In this document: piece by piece, positions 10,377-21,077 of the stretch
Position numbering within the stretch: the first letter of the stretch is position 1
Layout: each line of letters starts with the position of its first letter
NCBI GenBank assembly: GCA_947041225.1
Contig: CAMRDM010000011.1
Span: forward strand, 1-40,969
Length of the DNA stretch: 40,969 bases
Source of the DNA: an uncultured Deferribacteraceae bacterium
GTDB lineage: Bacteria > Chrysiogenota > Deferribacteres > Deferribacterales > Mucispirillaceae
Direction: 5' to 3'
Translations under genes and position numbers: made by a program
The notes under the pieces: model-generated
Seen by the model: only the letters and a program-made list of their open reading frames with translations
Told to the model about the DNA's origin: nothing
Database searches by the model: none

Positions 10377-10492
10377 ATATATTGAAAGCATAATATATAT
10401 TGAAAGCATAACATAGATTGAGAGTATCACAGTTATGTTGAGAGTGTTTTATGTATTAAAAGTATAACATATATATTGAAAGTATAACATAT
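10377..10492. repeat. Degenerate array of about six 16-20 bp units upstream of modA (minus strand: ATGTTATRCTTTCAATATAT)
   Basis: Minus-strand units ATGTTATACTTTCAATATAT / ATGTTATACTTTTAATACAT / AAAACACTCTCAACATAACT / GTGATACTCTCAATCT / ATGTTATGCTTTCAATATAT / ATTATGCTTTCAATAT. Confidence 0.8.
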
Positions 10493-10639
10493 AAATCTAA
10501 AGAATATGTATGTATGTCAAAATAGCACCAAAGATTTGCTTAGTCAAGCCGAAAGGAACTTATAATAGATTTTTAAATATAGGTTTTTGAGGTATGTTTA
10601 GTAACCATCTATGAGTTTGACAAAAACTCTTAAAACTAG

Positions 10640-10685
10640 TAGAATTTGCATCACATAACATTTAGAATTTACATCACATAACATT
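10640..10685. repeat. Two adjacent 23-bp direct repeats upstream of the EamA gene
   Basis: tagaatttgcatcacataacatt / tagaatttacatcacataacatt, one mismatch. Confidence 0.85.
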
Positions 10686-10740
10686 GAATGGTGTTCAATT
10701 CAAGTAGTATAGTTTTTATTATATTAGATACGGAGAAGTT

Positions 10741-11715
10741 ATGAATGGAAAAGCAGTTACAGCGATTATAGCTCTTTTAGTAGCATCATTAATATGGGCA
10801 GTTGCGTTTATCCCTACTAGATATAACGGTGAATTAGGGATAGGTGTATTCTTTGAGATACTATTTCGCTACACTGTACCACTTATAATATTCGGTGTTA
10901 TAGCGTTCAAAAAGATTAAATGTACATCTAAAACTGTAATACGCAACTCTGTTATCACAAGCGTATGTTTATTTGTAGCGTTAAGTTGTTCTATATACGG
11001 TGTTCGTGCTGTAAGTTATGGATCGATAGGGATACTGCTTGTCTCATTAAGCGTAATACTTGTACCTATTGCAAGTATGTTGATCTATAAAAAGAGAGTA
11101 CCATTAATATTATTTCTTTCAGCAACGGTATCACTTACTGCTATAATTATATTGGCTAATGAGCAAGGTGCATTATTTGTATCATCTGTAGATCCGTTAG
11201 ATATTACAGGTACAATCTCATCTACTGTTAGTGGTGCAACTAATATAATAACTCCTAATATAGGTATACTTATCTGTGTTGTTGCAAGTTTTGGATACAC
11301 AGCATATATCTTGCTCTCTAACAGAATAATGAAGAATGATACACCTCCTGAAGTTCTACTATTTTTTCAAAGTTTAACATTCGTTGTTCTAAGTATCCCT
11401 CTTGTACTATTTCTTGAAAGAGAGAGTTTAATGGCGATCGATATATCAGTATGGACAGATCCAAAAACGTGGTTATCACTTGGATATATCGGTTTCTGTG
11501 CAGGTACAATCGCATATTATTTATACTTTTTCGGACATAAATATAGTGCACCAACAACAGTTGCAGTAGTCCTTTCATCACAAAAAATATTCGCACTAAT
11601 AGCTGATATAGTAATTATTAAAATAACACTTAATACCAGTCAGATTGTTGCATACTTGATGATAATCGTTGCAACGCTTACAGTTGCTATATACGTAGGT
11701 AGAAAAACTAGTTAA
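10741..11715 (+). CDS. DMT/EamA family transporter
   Basis: About 10 TM segments; SLIWAVAFIPTRY start; ASFGYTAYILLSNRIM and GFCAGTIAYYLYFFGHKYSAPTTVAVVLSSQKIFA typical of EamA repeats. Confidence 0.85.
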   Translation: MNGKAVTAIIALLVASLIWAVAFIPTRYNGELGIGVFFEILFRYTVPLIIFGVIAFKKIKCTSKTVIRNSVITSVCLFVALSCSIYGVRAVSYGSIGILLVSLSVILVPIASMLIYKKRVPLILFLSATVSLTAIIILANEQGALFVSSVDPLDITGTISSTVSGATNIITPNIGILICVVASFGYTAYILLSNRIMKNDTPPEVLLFFQSLTFVVLSIPLVLFLERESLMAIDISVWTDPKTWLSLGYIGFCAGTIAYYLYFFGHKYSAPTTVAVVLSSQKIFALIADIVIIKITLNTSQIVAYLMIIVATLTVAIYVGRKTS

Positions 11716-11893
11716 TAATATATTATATTGTATCATGTCGTAATTATGCAATACGATCTAATACAGTCGATATAGATCAAGTAACATTGTCTAACTCTTT
11801 GACAAACGAGAACTATATTATTTATATTAATTTACAAATATATTGATAAATTGATATAAAAAATTTTACAGCCTATTATATTTGTTTCCTCTG

Positions 11894-12697
11894 TTACTGA
11901 TTATTTGATACAAATAATGTTACGAGTTTATCTATTTTATTTGCATCTATTTTTGATTTGTCGTTACTTGTAATATATGAAACCAAGTTTTTAACACCTT
12001 GTTGTTGTGTTGAAAAAATAGGCACATCACTTTCTCCAGTAACCTCAAGAAAGACTGTACCACTAGAGAAAAAAACTGATGCTTCAACCCAACTATTTAC
12101 ACTATTATTTTTGAGATAATCTATCAGATAACGCAACTGTCTTTTAACTTGTTTTACAGGGTTGTGCAACGTGCTATGATACGCTTTAGGATAACGATAC
12201 CCACGTCGTTTTGTCTGTGTCCAGTTCTGATCGTAAAGATCTCCTTTGATCTCTCCTACCCAGTTTTTTATCTCAACAATAAACACTCCTGTTTCGCCTA
12301 CAACAATGATATCTATTTCAGCTTTAGAGGTAGGAGATGAGATAACAATATTTCTTAAAACGTAATAATCTTTAGGAAGATATTTTACAAGCATGGTAGT
12401 TAGAAATCTTTCACCTTGAACACCATGATTAATCATCTCTGCTTCTTTCTTATCTAAATTGAATGGGTTCCAGTGTATGATATATCCAAACATCACGACT
12501 ATAACAACAAAGAATAGAGCATGAAAAAAGAAGTTTTCAACTGTACCTGCAACAAATTTAAGGTATAGAATTGTGATGGAAGGGAGCACAGGCATTATCA
12601 ATATTTTGAGAAGCACTGTCTTTAACCGTGATCGTTTATATTGCGATAATTTAATCTCTAAATCATTTTTAGTCTTGCATAGTTTTGCCATTTTCAT
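11894..12697 (-). CDS. NERD (nuclease-related) domain membrane protein
   Basis: GVQGERFLTTMLVKYLPKDYYVLRNIVI...AEIDIIVVGETGVFIVEIKNWVGEIKGD...NPVKQVKRQLRYL; two N-terminal TM segments. Confidence 0.85.
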   Translation of the reverse strand: MKMAKLCKTKNDLEIKLSQYKRSRLKTVLLKILIMPVLPSITILYLKFVAGTVENFFFHALFFVVIVVMFGYIIHWNPFNLDKKEAEMINHGVQGERFLTTMLVKYLPKDYYVLRNIVISSPTSKAEIDIIVVGETGVFIVEIKNWVGEIKGDLYDQNWTQTKRRGYRYPKAYHSTLHNPVKQVKRQLRYLIDYLKNNSVNSWVEASVFFSSGTVFLEVTGESDVPIFSTQQQGVKNLVSYITSNDKSKIDANKIDKLVTLFVSNNQ

Positions 12698-13012
12698 TAC
12701 ACCTCTAGGTTTTTTATTATTATGTATAAATGCATTTAATTATTAATAGTTAACTATACAGCGGTTGATATTTAATTATCAAATTATCATAAGTTTATTT
12801 TTAGTATATATTAATTTATAGATAAGTGAAGATATTTTTGCTTTTTTGATAGCGTATTTAATCATCATTTTTTCTGTTTATAGATGATTTTTAGGGTTTT
12901 TGTTTATGCTTGTGATCTTGTTCATAAAATACTCTATACCCTCTAAATATCTACATCTGATAAACAGATCTATTATTCAATTTCAGATAGTTATATTATC
13001 GTGGGGACATCA

Positions 13013-13850
13013 ATGAAATTGACACGGAGAAATTTTGTAAAAGCATCTTTGTCAACAGTTGTAGGAACTGCTACGATTGGAATGGGAGATAATGGAACTA
13101 TTGTTACAGAGGCGTTAGCGACTGTTTCAAACTCAGATTTTGGTATTGAAAAACAAGTTTTTTTATGTTGTAGAATGTGTGCTCAGTCCTGTCCGATGGT
13201 TGGTTATGTGCGAGACGGTAGATTAGTTCGTCTTGAAGCCAATCCAACTTTACCGTATTCGGCTATCTGTGGACGAGGTAAGGCAGCGGATCGGTGCTCT
13301 TTATAATCCAGACAGGATTAAGACTCCACTTATCAGAGTGGGTGAACGTTGAGAGGGGAATTTAGAGAAGTATCATGGGACGAGGCGTTAGAGATGGTTT
13401 CAACTAAGCTAAAAGAGTTAAGGGATAACAATGAAGCTCATACGGTAGTTTATATGCCAAGATTTAACACTGCTAGAGGGCTAGATGATTACTTCATGAA
13501 ATGTTACGGTACTCCAAACACGTTTAGTTATGCAGATGGTTGTTTCGCTTCAGCAAATGAGTTAGGTTTAGGTTCTATTTTTACAGGTGGTAAAGAGGCA
13601 CGATCTGGTAATACTGCTGTAATGGGTGATTATGAAAATGCAAAATTAGCAGTTTTAATAAGCAGAAATCCAGCAGGTTGTTTAGTAGCATTTACTTTGG
13701 GAGCAGCTTACGATAGAGGGCGTAAAAATGGATTAAACTGTATAGGTGGTGGCGGTGCTGATATGGCTACAGCATTAACTAAGATGGAGATGATTTTATG
13801 TATCTCTCCATACTGGAATGAAACAAGAATGTATGCAGATGTGATTGATG
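13013..13850 (+). pseudogene. Decayed Tat-exported molybdopterin oxidoreductase catalytic subunit (formate dehydrogenase-like)
   Basis: MKLTRRNFVKAS Tat signal, CCRMCAQSCPMVGYVRDGRLVRLEANP...ICGRG [4Fe-4S] binding segment, frameshift near 13290 (continuation ALYNPDRIKTPLIRVGER lies in another frame) and a second near 13350, then VSWDEALEMV..., later jump to MILCISPYWNETRMYADVI; most of the subunit missing. Confidence 0.9.
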
Positions 13851-14240
13851 AAGATATTTGTGTTGGGTGTCAGGCGTGTAAAAGATGCTTGTCCTTCAGT
13901 TGCAATCTTTTCTGGTGATGAAGACTATGTAAAAGCAGAAGCACAAAAACGTGTTGAAAACTACACTAAGATATTTGATAAACCATTTATAGCTTACGGG
14001 ATAGATGAAATAAATTCACAGGTTGGAACGTTACAATATATCACTATTGCGCCTGTTGAAAATCAAGATGAGTATCTAATACCTAAGTCGCCTAGAAGCT
14101 TTACTGCAACTGCGCGTGATGTTATTAAAGTTGGTGGAGTTATAGCTGGTGCTGCGACATTGGCTGCTGTTGGGTTACATGCAAGACATTGGAAGAAAAA
14201 TCGTGAAAACTCACCATTTAATAACGAGGAGGAGAAATAA
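13845..14240 (+). pseudogene. Decayed iron-sulfur subunit of the same oxidoreductase, N-terminally truncated and fused out of frame to the catalytic remnant
   Basis: DEDICVGCQACKDACPSVAIFSGDED is restored by removing one A from the aaaag run near 13880; C-terminal TM helix DVIKVGGVIAGAATLAAVGLHARHWKKN. Confidence 0.85.
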
Positions 14241-14953
14241 TGAGTAACAATAATACAAATGAAATAAGATTATTCTCAAATATGCAGATACGGTATCATA
14301 AACATATTATACATGTGATAATGTTTTTAATTATAACAGGTACACTACTTGTATCTCCTGCGTTTTCATAGTTAGCGTATCTGTTTGGAATACCGTTCTC
14401 AGTTTTTTCTGGGATAAGTGCAACAGATCAAACTATACATACAGGTATCCAGGTAGGTAGAGTAGTCCATAGAGGTATCGGTGTTGTGTGGATTATTATT
14501 TCTATTCCTTTTATAATGTCTATGTTACCTAAGATTTTTAAATGGGATGCTACACCTCATAAGGATGCTGATGAAACTTGGATGCAATATATTAAAGATG
14601 GGGTTATAGATAGTAAAACAGTATACATTGATTTAAAGTATCCAAAAAAGATGGGTAAATATAATATTTTTCAGATGCTTGTTGTATGGGGTGTTGCTGG
14701 TTTATGTATATTAATGTTAGTTTCAGGAGTTCTATTAAGCGTTAGAACAAGTTTAAATCCTGATTTTGCAGTAGTATTAAGAACGTTACACCTTGCTGGA
14801 TATGTTGCTATGTTAATATTTCTTATCATACATATTTATCTTGCTGTACATCCGATTAACAGTGCTGGTTATAAGGCTATATTTAAAACTGGTACAGATA
14901 CAATCGAGCATGCGAAGAAGAAACATCCAGGACTTTTCAAAAATAAGTCTTAG
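14240..14953 (+). pseudogene. Cytochrome b (gamma) subunit of the same oxidoreductase, interrupted by an in-frame TAG at codon 44
   Basis: ATG at 14240 overlaps the upstream stop; MSNNNTNEIRLFSNMQIRYHKHIIHVIMFLIITGTLLVSPAFS*LAYLFGIPFSVFSGISATDQTIHTGIQVGRVVHRGIGVVWIII...; same frame resumes after TAG 14369-14371. Confidence 0.85.
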
Positions 14954-14991
14954 AGTATGAAGTTAGAGTATATAGAGTAAGAATTGATTTA

Positions 14992-15033
14992 GAAAGCCAT
15001 CTTAAATAATTATATTTAGGGTGGCTTTTTTAT
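14992..15033 (+). terminator. Rho-independent terminator
   Basis: AAAGCCATCTTAAAT-aattat-ATTTAGGGTGGCTTTTTT stem-loop (G-U tolerant) plus T run, downstream of the oxidoreductase remnant. Confidence 0.8.
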
Positions 15034-15180
15034 TAAGAGTAGGTAAGTATACCGAAGGGGATATTTCTAAATATGGTTAGTGAGCTTGATATATTTATCA
15101 ATAATTAGAAATGATTGTTGAATGACTATTTGGTATAATATTTGCTATTGATACTACGAATAGCGAGAGGTTGTTGATAA

Positions 15181-16919
<1,739 letters not shown>

Positions 16920-16923
<4 letters not shown>

Positions 16924-17174
16924 GTAGGGATGAAATTTTAAATAAGATGCAAGATATATTTCGTGAAAACTTTGATGACGATACTTTAGTAATAACAGAT
17001 AGTACAAGTGCTGCAGATATAGAGGAGTGGGATTCGCTTGAACAGATTTGTCTTATTGAAACAACCCAATCATACTTTAAGATTAAAATACCTGTAAAGG
17101 ATGTAGTTGCATTAAGGAATGTTGGAGACTTGGTTGATGGGATTTTTTCCAATAAGTATGTGTCAACAAAATGA
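16920..17174 (+). CDS. Acyl carrier protein
   Basis: 84 aa; AADIEEWDSLEQICLIETTQSYFKIKIPVKDVVALRNVGDLVDGI with the DSL phosphopantetheine motif; overlaps the FkbH-like stop by 4 nt. Confidence 0.9.
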
Positions 17175-17596
17175 AGTACGATGAAATCAATTTAGGGGAT
17201 AATGTAAGTTTTGAGGTTACTGTTACTCAAGATATGGTTGATAAGTTTGTTGAGATATCAGGAGACAACTCAGATATTCATATAGATAGAGAGTTCGCTA
17301 TAAAATTAGGATATAAAGATATAGTGGTTCATGGTATGCTACTTGCGTCATTTATTTCAAGAGTATCTGGATGTCTGTTAGCAGGTAGTTTATCTACTAC
17401 CCAAGGGATGGAGTTAAAATTTAATAATCCTGTATTTATTGGAGATAGATTGCTTATTTCATCTAAAGTAGTAGAGAAGTTAGATACTTTTAAACGTGTT
17501 AAAGTGAAATCAATGATATATAAACTAAGTGATAATATGGATGATGCTAAAACAATTTGTGTAAAGGCAAGTTTTATTGCGGGTCTGTCTGCGTAA
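17171..17596 (+). CDS. MaoC-like hotdog dehydratase/hydratase
   Basis: FVEISGDNSDIHIDREFAIKLGYKDIVVHGMLLASFISR...GMELKFNNPVFIGDRL. Confidence 0.88.
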   Translation: MKYDEINLGDNVSFEVTVTQDMVDKFVEISGDNSDIHIDREFAIKLGYKDIVVHGMLLASFISRVSGCLLAGSLSTTQGMELKFNNPVFIGDRLLISSKVVEKLDTFKRVKVKSMIYKLSDNMDDAKTICVKASFIAGLSA

Positions 17597-17627
17597 GACA
17601 ATAAATAATAATAATGGAAGTGTTAAG

Positions 17628-18521
17628 ATGTACGAAAACGTGAAATTAAATAAGCATGGATACTATGAGCTGAAAAAAATGCCTACGGCAAAAGAGTTAG
17701 CTGATCTTTATGAAAAAGAATATTATCAAGAGTCTAGCGGTCCTTATCAAAAAAAGTATTCTGATGATGAAATACAACTTTTGATAAGTAAGTTAGAGCA
17801 GAAATTACTAATATTTAACACATGGTTTATAAGAAAAAGTGCAGAGAAAACAACTATGCTTGATGTTGGTTGTGGCGAAGGGTTTGCAGTGAAGTTTTTC
17901 TCAGATCAAGGTTTTGAGGTAACTGGATTAGATTATTCAAGCGAAGGAATTAGTAATCATAATAGCTCAATTAAAGATAAAGTTGTTGTTGGTGATATTT
18001 ATAATTCTATATTAGAGTTAGAGAAGAAAAATAAAAAGTACAATATTATTAATATAGATAATGTTTTAGAGCATGTATTAGATCCTGAAAAACTATTATC
18101 TGATTTAACTAGTAAGCTTTTAGCAGATGACGGTATCTTACTTATAAAAGTTCCTAATGATTTCTCAATAATACAACAATATTTTTACGATAAAAAAATC
18201 ATAACAGGTTCTAAGCAGTGGTGTAGCGGAATACATCACATACAGTTTTTCAATCAGAATGGATTAACAAATCTTGCTAAAGAAGCAGGGTTAGAAAAAA
18301 TTGTTTATTATGGAAACTACTTAACAGAATTAATGGTATTTAATACAAATACTAATTACTATGAGAACCCTGAAGTTGGCAAATCATGTCATCTTGCTCG
18401 TGTAGAGATGGAAAACTTTTTTCACTCTATCTCTCCTGCTAAATCTCTTGAACTTTATAAAGTATTAGGAGACATGGGGCTAGGAAGAGAGATTATTGGT
18501 ATCTATAAAAAAGCAAAATAG
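17628..18521 (+). CDS. Class I SAM-dependent methyltransferase
   Basis: MLDVGCGEGFAVKFFSDQGFEVTGLDYSSEGI ... INIDNVLEHVLDPEKLLSDLTSKLLADDGILLIKVPND; start set at ATG 17628 (the track start at 17577 overlaps the upstream gene). Confidence 0.88.
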   Translation: MYENVKLNKHGYYELKKMPTAKELADLYEKEYYQESSGPYQKKYSDDEIQLLISKLEQKLLIFNTWFIRKSAEKTTMLDVGCGEGFAVKFFSDQGFEVTGLDYSSEGISNHNSSIKDKVVVGDIYNSILELEKKNKKYNIINIDNVLEHVLDPEKLLSDLTSKLLADDGILLIKVPNDFSIIQQYFYDKKIITGSKQWCSGIHHIQFFNQNGLTNLAKEAGLEKIVYYGNYLTELMVFNTNTNYYENPEVGKSCHLARVEMENFFHSISPAKSLELYKVLGDMGLGREIIGIYKKAK

Positions 18522-18533
18522 GTTGACAAATAA

Positions 18534-19316
18534 ATGGATACAAGTATTTATAACAAAATTTTAAACTCTATAAATATCAATAAAGATGATAACCTTTTTA
18601 TATCTTCAGATATGGGAAGGTTATTGTTTAATTATTTAGAACAAGGTATAAAATTTGATTGTAATTTATTTATAGATGCTATACAGGAGAAGATTGGTGA
18701 GAATGGCACTTTAATATTTCCTACTTACAACTGGAAGTTTTGTAAAGGAGAGAGTTTTGATTATCATAAAACACTCTCTAAAACAGGTATATTGTCAAAG
18801 GTAGCGTTAAAGAGAGATGATTTTAAACGTACTAAGCATCCGCTTTACTCATTTGCTGTATGGGGGAAAGGACAAAAAGAGTTATATGACTTAGAGAATA
18901 TTTCATCTTTTGGTATCGGTTCACCATTTGATTATATGCATAAAAATAACTTCAAAAATTTATTTATTGATGTGAGTTACCAAGATAGTTTAACATTTAT
19001 TCATTACATTGAAGAGGTTATTGGTGGTAAAGATTTAGAGTATCGGTATATGAAAGATTTCATATCTGATTATATAGATGAGAATAATCATAAATCAGAA
19101 AGAACATACTCTATGTTTGTTCGTGATCTAGAAAAGAATGCTCGACATGATTTTACTGATATCACGAAAGATATTGATGATGGTGGATTGTCTAAAAAAT
19201 ATATAGTAGATGATAGCGAATATACAACATTAATGTTAAGAGATATATATCCTATAGTTGAAAATGATATCAAATATAATCGTAGTAAAAGGATCGCTAT
19301 TTATGACGGACAGTAG
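18534..19316 (+). CDS. AAC(3)-family N-acyltransferase
   Basis: IGENGTLIFPTYNWKFCKGESFDYHKTLSKTGILSKVALKRDDFKRTKHPLYSFAVWGKG, GIGSPFDYMHKNNFKNLFIDV: AAC(3)-like fold motifs. Confidence 0.85.
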   Translation: MDTSIYNKILNSININKDDNLFISSDMGRLLFNYLEQGIKFDCNLFIDAIQEKIGENGTLIFPTYNWKFCKGESFDYHKTLSKTGILSKVALKRDDFKRTKHPLYSFAVWGKGQKELYDLENISSFGIGSPFDYMHKNNFKNLFIDVSYQDSLTFIHYIEEVIGGKDLEYRYMKDFISDYIDENNHKSERTYSMFVRDLEKNARHDFTDITKDIDDGGLSKKYIVDDSEYTTLMLRDIYPIVENDIKYNRSKRIAIYDGQ

Positions 19317-20646
19317 CAACATAACAACAAGTAACACAAACGATACAACAGGTAATGACATATATAATTTATGCGAACAACTTTACCCTATAATGCGTAG
19401 TTTGACAGGTAATGGTAATAGAGAGACGCTCAAAATATTACAAGGTATAGTTCCAGAGCTAAAAATCCATGAAGTTCCATCAGGTAGCAAGGTGTACGAT
19501 TGGACAGTCCCTAAAGAGTGGAATATTAGAGAAGCGTGGATCAAAGATAGTCGTGGCAATATCGTTATCGATCTCAAAAATCACAACCTACATATATTAA
19601 ACTACTCTGTACCAGTTCATAAAAAAATTAAATTAGAAGAGTTAGAGGAGCATCTTTACTCTCTAGTAGATGATCCAGATGTTATACCGTATGTTACATC
19701 GTACTATAAAGAACGTTGGGGTTTTTGTCTAACACATAACGATCGTATGCTTTTAACTGATGATGAATATGAAGTATATATTGATAGCGATCTAAAAGAT
19801 GGTAGTATGTCGTACGGTGAAATTTTGATTAAGGGTGATACAGATGAAGAGATATTTTTATCAACATATATATGTCATCCGCAGATGGCGAACAACGAAC
19901 TATCAGGACCTACTGTTACTATATATTTAGCTAAATGGTTGTTATCGTTAGAAAAGAGAAGATACTCTTATCGAATAATTTTTATTCCAGAAACGATAGG
20001 AAGCATAACTTATCTTAGCAAGAATATTGATGTAATGCAGAAGAATATTATTGCTGGATTTGTTTTAACTTGTATAGGTGATAATAAAGTTTACTCATAT
20101 ATTCCAAGTCGAAAAGGCGATACGCTTGCAGATAAGATAGCTTTAAAAATATTGTCAGAAGTTGAAGGTAGTGATGAGACAAAAATCTGTTACTACTCAT
20201 ATTTAGATAGAGGAAGCGATGAGAGACAGTATAATTCACCGAATATAGCACTTCCGGTTTGCAGTGTTACAAGATCAAAGTACGGTAGTTATCCAGAGTA
20301 TCATACATCGGACGATAATCTTGATGTAATATCAGCAGATGGATTATTTACATCGTATCAACTATATCAAAATATAATTAATGCACTTGAAAATAATTAC
20401 TACTATAAAGCGACTCAATGTTGTGAACCACATATGAGTAAGCATGGGTTATATCCAGATATCAGCTATAAGAATTCAGCTAATTTCACTATAGATATGA
20501 TGAATTTTTTAGCGTACACAGATGGTAGTATGGATTTGATTGATATCAATAATATTATAAATTCAAAACTTCCGATTTCAAAGTTGATCGGTATAGCAAA
20601 ACAGCTAGAAAGTAAAGGATTGATTGTAAAAGATATAAGTATCTAA
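19303..20646 (+). CDS. DUF4910-like aminopeptidase-fold protein with C-terminal helical extension
   Basis: LTGNGNRETLKIL, VPKEWNIREAWIKD, STYICHPQMANNELSGP, RIIFIPETIGSITYL, DRGSDERQYNSPNIALPVCSVTRSKYGSYPEYHTSDDNLD; start revised to ATG 19303. Confidence 0.85.
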   Translation: MTDSSNITTSNTNDTTGNDIYNLCEQLYPIMRSLTGNGNRETLKILQGIVPELKIHEVPSGSKVYDWTVPKEWNIREAWIKDSRGNIVIDLKNHNLHILNYSVPVHKKIKLEELEEHLYSLVDDPDVIPYVTSYYKERWGFCLTHNDRMLLTDDEYEVYIDSDLKDGSMSYGEILIKGDTDEEIFLSTYICHPQMANNELSGPTVTIYLAKWLLSLEKRRYSYRIIFIPETIGSITYLSKNIDVMQKNIIAGFVLTCIGDNKVYSYIPSRKGDTLADKIALKILSEVEGSDETKICYYSYLDRGSDERQYNSPNIALPVCSVTRSKYGSYPEYHTSDDNLDVISADGLFTSYQLYQNIINALENNYYYKATQCCEPHMSKHGLYPDISYKNSANFTIDMMNFLAYTDGSMDLIDINNIINSKLPISKLIGIAKQLESKGLIVKDISI

Positions 20647-20721
20647 ACCTAATAAATCATAATTGATCTCACATAAAATTATATATATAGCAAATATTAT
20701 CATTAGAATATAGTGATAATA

Positions 20722-20750
20722 TTGACAACAAGTAACGAATATGATAATTT
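20722..20750 (+). promoter_or_regulatory. Sigma70-like promoter TTGACA-17-TAATTT for the P-type ATPase cassette
   Basis: TTGACA at 20722-20727, 17-nt spacer, TAATTT at 20745-20750, ATG at 20806 with an AGGGGG RBS. Confidence 0.6.
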
Positions 20751-20805
20751 GATATCATACTGTTAATACTAATTTAACGTAAATTTAACTGTAGGGGGAA
20801 TTATT

Positions 20806-21030
20806 ATGTTTTTTGGTGGAAGAATAGGTATGTTTTTGATAGGAGTTGCAATAGGCGGAGCTACAGTTTATACACTTAGATCTCAAAATGGTAGAAAAGC
20901 ATTAGCAAAAGTAATAGGCAAGGGATTACAGTTAAAAGAAGATGCTGCAACGTTAGTTGAATCAATCAAAGAAGATGCATCAGATATAGTTGAAGAAGCG
21001 AAACATGCAAATAAAGCTAAGAAAGCGTAA
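20806..21030 (+). CDS. Small membrane-anchored protein (YtxH/DUF6110-like)
   Basis: MFFGGRIGMFLIGVAIGGATVYTLRSQNGRKALAKVIGKGLQLKEDAATLVESIKEDASDIVEEAK; one TM plus amphipathic helix. Confidence 0.65.
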   Translation: MFFGGRIGMFLIGVAIGGATVYTLRSQNGRKALAKVIGKGLQLKEDAATLVESIKEDASDIVEEAKHANKAKKA

Positions 21031-21077
21031 GATTAACATTAATTAATTGAAAATCTTATAAAATGTAATAATTACTT

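Noticed and set aside
10358-10414. N-terminal extension MLCFQYILCFQYIFRTVIE of ModA
   Set aside because: It is translation of the upstream DNA repeat; a good signal peptide begins at ATG 10357.
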